A stretch of 5,186 nt of DNA from an uncultured Bacteroidota bacterium. GTDB taxonomy: Bacteria; Bacteroidota; Bacteroidia; Flavobacteriales; Flavobacteriaceae. The translations under genes and the position numbers were made by a program. The notes beneath the pieces were generated by a model. It saw only the letters and a program-made list of their open reading frames with translations. It searched no databases and was not told the origin of the DNA. Location of the stretch: assembly GCA_903837025.1 (NCBI GenBank), contig CAILTC010000278.1:1-5186 (forward strand). The letters run 5' to 3'. Within the stretch, counting starts at the first letter, position 1. Each line of letters starts with the position of its first letter. Shown here piece by piece: positions 1 to 5,186 of the stretch.

Positions 1-980
1 ATCATTCTTGGACTTTACCTTACAATTGGGGAGGAACAGCTTTTCCTTCTGGGACTGCAGTAGTAGATGCTAATGGTATAACAATACCAACTACAGGAAT
101 TTATACTATTTCTTTCAATTTGACCACTTTTGCATATAGCATTATAAAACAAAATGTAACCTTTCAAGCTATAAGTATAATTGGAGATGCAGCTCCTGGG
201 GGTTGGGTTGATACCGATATGACAACTACGGATGGAAATATTTATACCCTTAGAGCGACATTAGGTACAGGAGCATTAAAATTGCGTGGAGATCATTCTT
301 GGACATTACCTTATAATTGGGGAGGAACGGACTTTCCGTCAGGTACAGCGGTGATTGATACTAATGGTGTAATTATACCATCTGCTGGTACTTATGATAT
401 TATTTTTAATAAAACAACGCTTGCTTACAGTATCAAATTTAAAGTTATTAGTATTTTTGGAGATGCCACTCCAGGGGCATGGACTACCGATACCGATTTG
501 GTCACAACTGATGGTACTAATTATACCCTTACTAATGTTGCCTTGGTTCCGGGAGCATTAAAATTTAGAGGAGATCATTCTTGGACATTACCCTACAATT
601 GGGGAGGAACAGCCCTACCTTCTGGTACAGCAGTTGTTGACGCTAATGGTATTACTATACCAACTGCAGGAAACTACACTATTAGTTTTAATGTCACTAC
701 AGCATTGTATTCTATTTCTAGTACTTTAGGGACTCAGGGATTTAATGTTTCTACCTTTACTGTTTACCCAAATCCTGCAAAAAACAGTTGGAATTTTAGT
801 TCTTCAAATGAAAGAATTGAAAGTATTCAAATTGTAGATGTTTTAGGAAAAACAATCCGTTCTTCATTTTCTAAAAGTAATAATGTTGCTGTTGATGCTT
901 CTGGTTTAACTAGTGGAATTTACTTTGCCAAAATCACAACTGCAAATGCAACAAATACAGTAAAATTAATTAAAGAATAG
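1..980 (+). CDS. SusE/SusF-like repeat protein with C-terminal T9SS type A sorting domain (5' partial)
   Basis: The reading frame is open from the first complete codon at position 3 to the TAG at 978-980, so the gene starts left of the window. The TTG at 120 is internal to a repeat and is not a start. The visible 325 residues contain one partial and two full copies of a roughly 92-residue beta-rich domain. Each copy carries the block HSWTLPYNWGG and ends in PxAGxYxIxFN. The two full copies open with ISIxGDAxPGxW. This pattern resembles SusE/SusF-type outer-membrane glycan-binding domains, and the conserved Trp and Tyr residues could bind sugar (inference). Residues about 252-325 form a T9SS type A sorting domain: a YPNPA start, a VLGKTI strand, the SGLTSGIYFAKI strand and a KLIKE end. 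Such domains direct export across the outer membrane and release or attachment at the surface. No SusC/SusD partner is visible, so the substrate is unknown. The sorting domain is very secure; the glycan-binding role is moderate. Confidence 0.9.
   Translation, partial: HSWTLPYNWGGTAFPSGTAVVDANGITIPTTGIYTISFNLTTFAYSIIKQNVTFQAISIIGDAAPGGWVDTDMTTTDGNIYTLRATLGTGALKLRGDHSWTLPYNWGGTDFPSGTAVIDTNGVIIPSAGTYDIIFNKTTLAYSIKFKVISIFGDATPGAWTTDTDLVTTDGTNYTLTNVALVPGALKFRGDHSWTLPYNWGGTALPSGTAVVDANGITIPTAGNYTISFNVTTALYSISSTLGTQGFNVSTFTVYPNPAKNSWNFSSSNERIESIQIVDVLGKTIRSSFSKSNNVAVDASGLTSGIYFAKITTANATNTVKLIKE
3..722 (+). repeat. Tandem SusE/SusF-like domain repeats (A partial, B, C)
   Basis: Three in-frame copies of one protein domain lie head to tail. 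Copy A is cut by the window edge (3 to about 170), copy B spans about 171-446 and copy C about 447-722. The HSWTLPYNWGG block recurs at 3, 294 and 576, giving spacings of 291 and 282 bp. The difference comes from a linker five codons longer between A and B and two single-codon insertions in C. Over the 39 residues shared with A, A and C differ at 3 positions by eye and A and B at about 10. Most nucleotide differences between A and C are synonymous. More copies may lie upstream of the window. Confidence 0.9.
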
Positions 981-994
981 TTTTAATATTGTTT

Positions 995-1031
995 AAATCC
1001 CTTAATGCATAAAGCTTTAAGGGATTTTTTT
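995..1031 (+). terminator. Rho-independent terminator after the T9SS-sorted repeat protein
   Basis: AAATCCCTTAA (995-1005) pairs perfectly with TTAAGGGATTT (1017-1027). This gives an 11-bp stem with an 11-nt loop, and the T-run extends through 1025-1031. It starts 14 bp after the stop codon of the + strand gene, so it should end that transcript. There is no matching T-run on the other strand, so it looks one-directional. Confidence 0.9.
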
Positions 1032-1070
1032 AAACCATCTTTAGAATACTTGTTATAATTTTAGTATCGC

Positions 1071-1238
1071 CTATTCTCTTAGGTAGTGAATTGCTTTCAA
1101 TTTTTTTTGCGCTATCAACAATTTTTTTTTGTCAATACAATAATCTATCAATCCCCCTAAATTAAATTTGTCTTTGTATTTTTTTATTTCATTGAACTTC
1201 AAAGCGTCGTCATAATAAGTAAACCTGCTAAATGTTCC
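1071..1238 (-). pseudogene. Possible remnant of a small or truncated gene, no recognised family
   Basis: On the minus strand a frame is open for 55 codons between a TAG at 1239-1241 and a TAG at 1071-1073. The translation is lysine-rich but otherwise protein-like, for example TYYDDALKFNEIKKYKDKF followed by NLGGLIDYCIDKKKLL. There is no in-frame ATG; the first plausible alternative start is TTG at 1198-1200, with no evident ribosome binding site. Two homopolymer runs fall in it (T8 at 1101-1108 and T9 at 1122-1130 on the + strand). A one-base shift in the 8-base run would continue the frame to TAA at 1030-1032. It lies just downstream of the 184-residue gene on the same strand. This could be the tail of a decayed gene or chance. 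I do not recognise a family. Confidence 0.22.
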
Positions 1239-1251
1239 CTAACGTTTACTG

Positions 1252-1806
1252 TTATTTTTTGTTCTTTTGTTCTTCAATTTTGGTTTTTGCCTCGTTGAAT
1301 GCACTATCAATTGTTGTTACATCGTTGATGAATACTGTGTTTTCCGTGCCATATTTTTCCAATTTCATATACCAGGTTGCTTTTTCTTTTGATACATAAT
1401 AGCCAATTTGAAAACCATCCACGGTTACAAATTTGTTTTCCAAATAATCAGGTTTGTTTAATATGTCTTTATCCATTTCAAGCATCAACGTTTTCAATGC
1501 TTTGATTACTTCAATCAAATCTGAATATTCAATAGAAGCGGTTGGATTACTGTATTTACCTGTTTTTTCTATTTGAAAAAAGTAACTGGTATTCATACCG
1601 CTGTTTACTTTTCTTACTCTCGCTTCGGTTACTTCATAGGCTGTTTTTAAATTGGCCAGTTTTACATCGGTAAACTTTGTGATGGTTCCTGTTTTAGAAG
1701 CGAAAGCTTCCATTTTAGTTTCTATCGTTTTTGCGTCTTTTTTTACTTCTTGAGCGTAAAAGTTTCCTGAAACCAATACCGCGATAATCATAATTTTCTT
1801 GTACAT
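1252..1806 (-). CDS. Exported protein of unknown function (184 aa)
   Basis: The ATG at 1804-1806 opens a 184-residue protein that ends at TAA (1252-1254). Residues 1-19 form a typical signal peptide: lysines at 3-4, a hydrophobic core IMIIAVLVSG, and a likely cut after the FYA at 16-18, before QE. There is no lipobox cysteine at the cleavage region, so a periplasmic or secreted soluble protein is likelier than a lipoprotein. The mature part of about 165 residues has no further membrane segment. It mixes Lys/Glu-rich helices with aromatic strand-like stretches such as SYFFQIEK, GFQIGYYV and TWYMKLEKYG, and ends in a charged helix (EAKTKIEEQKNKK). No catalytic motif or named domain is recognisable. 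It resembles the short hypothetical secreted proteins common in flavobacteria. It is transcribed alone, divergently from the WYL regulator. The start is supported by the signal peptide and a -7-like box 25 bp upstream. Confidence 0.85.
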   Translation of the reverse strand: MYKKIMIIAVLVSGNFYAQEVKKDAKTIETKMEAFASKTGTITKFTDVKLANLKTAYEVTEARVRKVNSGMNTSYFFQIEKTGKYSNPTASIEYSDLIEVIKALKTLMLEMDKDILNKPDYLENKFVTVDGFQIGYYVSKEKATWYMKLEKYGTENTVFINDVTTIDSAFNEAKTKIEEQKNKK

Positions 1807-1830
1807 ACTATTTTCTTTTAAATTAGATTA

Positions 1831-1838
1831 CAAAACTA
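1831..1838 (-). promoter_or_regulatory. Putative Bacteroidota -7 box for the 184-aa exported protein
   Basis: Read on the minus strand this is TAGTTTTG, an exact match to the Bacteroidota primary sigma factor -7 consensus TAnnTTTG. It lies 25 bp upstream of the ATG, which would give a short leader. I see no good TTTG -33 element at the usual 19-21 bp spacing, so the call rests on the -7 box alone. Its right end overlaps the first copy of the CTATTCGC repeat. Confidence 0.45.
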
Positions 1839-1863
1839 TTCGCTATTGGTGCAGTCTATTCGC
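1836..1863. repeat. 8-bp direct repeat CTATTCGC with 20-bp period, candidate operator
   Basis: CTATTCGC occurs exactly at 1836-1843 and 1856-1863, so the starts are 20 bp apart, about two helical turns. Another CTATT begins at 1843. The pair sits between the two divergent genes. One copy overlaps the -7-like box of the 184-aa gene and the other falls between the -33-like and -7-like elements of the WYL gene. That placement suits a regulator binding site, perhaps for the WYL protein itself, but this is inference; eight bases can also repeat by chance. Confidence 0.35.
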
Positions 1864-1877
1864 ATCGTTTAGTTTTA
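1846..1877 (+). promoter_or_regulatory. Putative promoter of the WYL regulator gene
   Basis: TTG at 1846-1848 and TAGTTTTA at 1870-1877 are separated by 21 bp. They approximate the Bacteroidota TTTG / TAnnTTTG promoter, with the last base of the -7 box off consensus. Transcription would start around 1882-1886, leaving about 20 nt before the ATG at 1904. Confidence 0.35.
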
Positions 1878-1903
1878 AATTTACGGCATCAAAATTTTTA
1901 ATT

Positions 1904-2908
1904 ATGGCCATTAATAAAAATGCTCTTATCCGTTTTCATGCTTTGGACAAATGCTTTAGTAATTTCAACAAGAAATTTTATTTGGAAGATTTACTGGAAA
2001 AATGTAATGAAGCCTTGTATGAACTCAATCCTGATGGGGATGGTATCAAAAAACGACAGCTTTTTGAAGACATAAAGTTTATGGAAAGCAATCAAGGGTG
2101 GTCCGTTCCACTAGATCGAATTAAAGAAGGCAGGAAAGTATATTACCGCTATGAAAATCCAGATTTTTCTATCAATAAGCAGCCCATTAATGAATTGGAA
2201 GCCGAAAAATTAAAGTCGGCTTTATTGGTTTTGTCCCGTTTTAAGGGAATGCCTCAATTTGAATGGGTCAATGAATTGATTTTGAAACTGCAAGAAGCTT
2301 TCAAATTACAATCACACGAAAGGGAAATTATTTGTTTTGATGCCAATGAATACTTGAAAAACATTCATTTTCTAGGTGATTTGTTCAATGCTATTCTGTA
2401 TAAAAAAGTGTTGCAAGTAGAGTATCAATCTTTCAAAAGCGATGTGATAACTGCATTAGAAATTCATCCTTATTACCTGAAACAATACAACAATCGCTGG
2501 TTTTTGATTGGAAATAATCCAGAATTTGAGAATTTAACTAATTTGGCTTTGGATAGAATTGTTTCTTTTGAAGCCGTTAACACTGAATATGAAAATACCG
2601 ACATTAATTTTAATGAGTATTTTGATGATATAATTGGCGTTTCCATTCTACCTGAATCTATAGTTTCAAAAATCACTTTGTTTGCTACTCCAGATTTAGC
2701 ACCTTACATAATGACTAAACCGTTACACGGTTCACAGAAAAAAATTGCCAATAATGAAACTGGTTTTACTTTTTCAATTGAAGTGATTCCCAATCATGAG
2801 TTAGAAAAATTGATTTTGTCTTTTGGAGAGGGATTGAAAGTGGTTGAGCCTGATTCTTTTAAAAACAAAATAAAACAGCGGTTAATACGCAGTTTGGCAA
2901 ATTATTAG
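1904..2908 (+). CDS. HTH and WYL domain-containing transcriptional regulator
   Basis: This encodes a 334-residue predicted DNA-binding regulator. I chose ATG at 1904, giving MAINKNALIRFHALDKCF, because it matches the usual beginning of this Bacteroidota family. The frame stays open back to a TTG at 1799, but that would overlap the divergent gene and add a tail unlike the family. Residues 1-90 form the winged-HTH part, with KKRQLFEDIKFM (49-60) as the likely recognition segment and a wing around RKVYYRYENPDFSI. A helical linker follows (about 97-135). Residues about 160-225 are the WYL domain: VEYQSF, then HPYYLKQYNNRWFLIG (R198 W199 F200 L201 in place of W-Y-L) and LALDRI (D217, R218). Residues about 254-332 fit the C-terminal WCX extension. 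WYL domains are known to sense ligands such as nucleic acids or nucleotides and often control defence loci. The gene converges on hsdR with a 4-bp overlap, so control of that locus is possible but not shown. There is no Shine-Dalgarno sequence. Confidence 0.9.
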   Translation: MAINKNALIRFHALDKCFSNFNKKFYLEDLLEKCNEALYELNPDGDGIKKRQLFEDIKFMESNQGWSVPLDRIKEGRKVYYRYENPDFSINKQPINELEAEKLKSALLVLSRFKGMPQFEWVNELILKLQEAFKLQSHEREIICFDANEYLKNIHFLGDLFNAILYKKVLQVEYQSFKSDVITALEIHPYYLKQYNNRWFLIGNNPEFENLTNLALDRIVSFEAVNTEYENTDINFNEYFDDIIGVSILPESIVSKITLFATPDLAPYIMTKPLHGSQKKIANNETGFTFSIEVIPNHELEKLILSFGEGLKVVEPDSFKNKIKQRLIRSLANY

Positions 2909-5186
2909 GCAAACATGGCATTTTCATTGACCTGATTGATTACTTGAATCACTTTCATAACTTTATCTTCTTCCGGGAATATACCAAAAACACCTTGGTC
3001 GTGTTGTTCGTTAAAAGGCGATTGCGTCAGTAATTGTTTTTCAATGACTCCTTTTTGGTTGAGGTAGGTTATGATTTTTTGGATGAATGTAATTTGGTTG
3101 GCATTCAGATTTCCTTTGGAGATAAAATCAGCAAATAACTGATTGGTTACTTCAATGTCCAGACCAACAATATTTCTAACGAATTTCCCTAATGGTTGTT
3201 CACCGTATTCTTTAATAAAGCGGTCTTTGCTTTCCAAAGCTTCTTTCAACAGAAATTGTTCCAATATTTCCAATTCATTGACAGTAATGGGCAAATTTTT
3301 ATACAATTTATCAATTACCAAATGGGATTTGTTTTTTCTAATAAAGGCTTCCACACGGTCTTTATAACTTTGTAGTGAAGTGTAAGTAGCCAAAAGATTT
3401 ACTTCTTCCACCATGTCTAAATGAAGTTCATCTGTGAAGGAAGTATAAACAGGGTCAAGCTTCTTTTCGTCTTTTAAAAACTGGATTAAATCGCGAAGTT
3501 CTTGGCGGATTACTTCTAATTGTTGCACATTAACCGTACTCCAGAATTGTTCGTTTTGAAGCTGTTTGATAGTTGCAATTTTGGCTTGAACGGCGGGAAT
3601 ATTTCGTTTCGTAAATAGCATATTTACAATGTCGTACATATTAGCAATGTATCTTACTTGTGCTTTATTGCCCGTAATCAATGCCAATTGTAATTTGTAA
3701 ACCAATAAATCAAATCGCTTGGCAAATTCGTCTTTGTCTTGATTGTAATCTACTAAATGGGATAAATTACCTTGTATATTAAGTACATCTCCTTGTAGCA
3801 AATTATTCCATCTTGCTCTATTTTTATATTCTAAAACATAACGCCAGTGTTTGCGTACCTCAAAACGATTGTCATTTAATTGGTTTACCAATTGGTGTAA
3901 ATCATCCGTAAATTGAAGTTGAATGTGTTCTTGTTCCTCCGTTGGGTCTTGCAACTGACGCACAGCCATTACAATTTCCAGTTTAGTATTAAAGGTTTGT
4001 TGCGCTAATGAAAGGGCTGTTTTTTGAGTTTCACCATCTGGATTATCTCCAAAATATTCAAAATTGCCACAGAAATCAAAGATTAAGAAATATTCTTTGT
4101 CTATTCCTGGCGCAAAAATATCCGGACACAAACGTGTACCTCGACCAATCATTTGCCAGTATTTGGAATAGGATTTTACCTCTTTGAAAAAGACTAAGTT
4201 CAATACTCTTGGTGCATCAACACCAGTATCCATCATATCTACCGATACGGCAATTTGAGGTTCTTTTTCGTCGCCTTTATCAAAACAGAATTTCTCCAGC
4301 AAATCTTGTGCTTTGTCTTCGTAATTATCGATTACCCGAAGGAAACTACCGCCATATTGAGGATAGTTTTTATTGAAGCGTTCCTCAATAAAAGTAGCAT
4401 GTTTATGGTTTTTCGCAAAAAGAATGGTCTTACCGAGTTTATCTCCTCCAGCAATTTTTTGACCGTTGGTCATTAGATAGTCCAAGACTTTATCGATGGT
4501 ATCGGTATTGTATAACCAAGTATTGATTTTGCTTTTATCTACGTTATATACTTGGTTTTCATCACCAAATTGTACACCAAAGAGTTCCTTGAAACGTTTT
4601 TTATCTTCCTCTGAAAGACCCTCATAGATAATACCTTCTCGTGGAAATTTAAGTGGTATTTTAAAAGCTTTTGGTGGTTTTAGATAATTATCTGCAACCG
4701 CTTTATTTAATTCGTAGGCATAGGTTGGATTATCGTCTTCAATTTCGAATAAACTATAGGTATTTTTATCGATTTCTTTTTTAGGAGTAGCAGTTAATCC
4801 AATTAATATGCAATCGAAATAATTAAAAATGGATTGGTATTTTTGATACACAGAACGGTGTGCTTCGTCAATGATAATCACATCAAAATGACCCACGCCA
4901 TAATAGCGGTCGTCTTCGTTTTTGAGGCTGTCAATTTTATTTAAGATGGTTGGGTAGGTCGAGAAAACCACTCTGGTACCATTATCTTCTTTCTCTTTGG
5001 TTAAATCAATGGCAGACAAGTGCGGCAAATGTTCCTTGAAAGCATTTTTGGCTTGGGTTACCAAGGCATTTCTATCCGCCAAAAACAATATTCTTTTTGC
5101 CCAATTGCATTTGGTAAACATATCGACTATAGCCGCTGCGGTTCTTGTTTTTCCGCTTCCGGTTGCCATCACCAACAAGGCTTTTC
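2905..5186 (-). CDS. hsdR: Type I restriction-modification system R subunit, EcoEI-like (5' partial)
   Basis: HsdR is the ATP-driven DNA translocase and endonuclease subunit of type I restriction enzymes, acting with HsdM and HsdS in the cytoplasm. The frame runs off the right edge, leaving 759 residues. The TTG at 5178 lies inside helicase motif I and is not the start. Counting from the first visible full codon, the superfamily 2 motor motifs are all intact: motif I ATGSGKT (7-13), motif II DEAH (106-109), motif III TATP (131-134), motif V MDTGVDAP (318-325) and motif VI QMIGRGTR (344-351). The remaining 400 or so residues are helical and fit the EcoEI-type R-subunit C-terminal domain, which contacts the methylase core. 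It includes YGEQPLGKFVRNIVGLD near residue 660-676. The PD-(D/E)xK nuclease domain normally precedes motif I and should lie past the window edge. No frameshift or lost motif is seen, so the gene looks functional. The stop TAA (2905-2907) interlocks with the WYL gene stop. No hsdM or hsdS is visible. Confidence 0.94.
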   Translation of the reverse strand, partial: KALLVMATGSGKTRTAAAIVDMFTKCNWAKRILFLADRNALVTQAKNAFKEHLPHLSAIDLTKEKEDNGTRVVFSTYPTILNKIDSLKNEDDRYYGVGHFDVIIIDEAHRSVYQKYQSIFNYFDCILIGLTATPKKEIDKNTYSLFEIEDDNPTYAYELNKAVADNYLKPPKAFKIPLKFPREGIIYEGLSEEDKKRFKELFGVQFGDENQVYNVDKSKINTWLYNTDTIDKVLDYLMTNGQKIAGGDKLGKTILFAKNHKHATFIEERFNKNYPQYGGSFLRVIDNYEDKAQDLLEKFCFDKGDEKEPQIAVSVDMMDTGVDAPRVLNLVFFKEVKSYSKYWQMIGRGTRLCPDIFAPGIDKEYFLIFDFCGNFEYFGDNPDGETQKTALSLAQQTFNTKLEIVMAVRQLQDPTEEQEHIQLQFTDDLHQLVNQLNDNRFEVRKHWRYVLEYKNRARWNNLLQGDVLNIQGNLSHLVDYNQDKDEFAKRFDLLVYKLQLALITGNKAQVRYIANMYDIVNMLFTKRNIPAVQAKIATIKQLQNEQFWSTVNVQQLEVIRQELRDLIQFLKDEKKLDPVYTSFTDELHLDMVEEVNLLATYTSLQSYKDRVEAFIRKNKSHLVIDKLYKNLPITVNELEILEQFLLKEALESKDRFIKEYGEQPLGKFVRNIVGLDIEVTNQLFADFISKGNLNANQITFIQKIITYLNQKGVIEKQLLTQSPFNEQHDQGVFGIFPEEDKVMKVIQVINQVNENAMFA

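Noticed and set aside
1101..1130. Two long T-runs considered as terminators for + strand transcription.
   Set aside because: No stable GC-containing hairpin precedes either run, and a strong terminator already exists at 995-1031.
1218..1250. Inverted repeat AGTAAAC / GTTTACT with a 19-nt loop just after the 184-aa gene, considered as its terminator or a recombination site.
   Set aside because: The stem is only 7 bp and AT-rich, the loop is long and no T-run follows on the minus strand. The flanking CCCTAAC and GTTTACT do not fit integron attC core consensus sequences.
1799..1903. N-terminal extension of the WYL regulator from an upstream in-frame TTG.
   Set aside because: It would overlap the start of the divergent gene, cover both promoter-like elements, and add 35 residues unlike the family; ATG at 1904 gives the expected N-terminus.
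2473..2676. Open frame on the minus strand inside the WYL gene.
   Set aside because: It lies wholly antisense to a secure coding region and its translation has no recognisable features.
3143..3367. Open frame on the + strand inside hsdR.
   Set aside because: It is antisense to the conserved C-terminal coding region of hsdR and shows no domain or start signal.
4255..4476. Open frame on the + strand inside hsdR with a hydrophobic translation.
   Set aside because: It is antisense to the hsdR helicase motifs region; the hydrophobic stretch follows from the reverse complement of lysine- and glutamate-rich codons.

Overview
The window looks like a piece of a Bacteroidota chromosome, most likely Flavobacterium or a close relative. 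The reasons are the low G+C content, a C-terminal type IX secretion (T9SS) type A sorting domain, SusE/SusF-like repeat domains, promoter-like TAnnTTTG boxes and the lack of Shine-Dalgarno sequences at the starts I can judge.

Layout from left to right. Positions 1-980 (+) hold the 3' part of a secreted or surface protein built from tandem SusE/SusF-like domains and ending in a T9SS sorting domain. A good intrinsic terminator follows at 995-1031. Positions 1032-1251 are AT-rich and carry no convincing gene. They do hold a 55-codon open stretch on the minus strand that may be a gene remnant. Positions 1252-1806 (-) encode a 184-residue exported protein of unknown function. A 97-bp divergent promoter region (1807-1903) separates it from a 334-residue HTH/WYL-domain transcriptional regulator at 1904-2908 (+). 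This intergenic region carries promoter-like elements for both directions and an 8-bp direct repeat with a 20-bp period. Positions 2905-5186 (-) are the helicase and C-terminal part of HsdR, the motor/restriction subunit of a type I (EcoEI-like) restriction-modification system. Its 5' end, including the expected nuclease domain, lies beyond the right edge.

The WYL gene and hsdR converge and their stop codons interlock, overlapping by 4 bp. WYL proteins often accompany and regulate phage-defence loci, so the regulator may belong to the restriction locus, but that is inference from position. The left-hand secreted protein and the 184-residue protein show no link to the defence genes. I see no clearly new system. 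The regulator/restriction pairing and the promoter repeat between the divergent genes are the points most worth following up.
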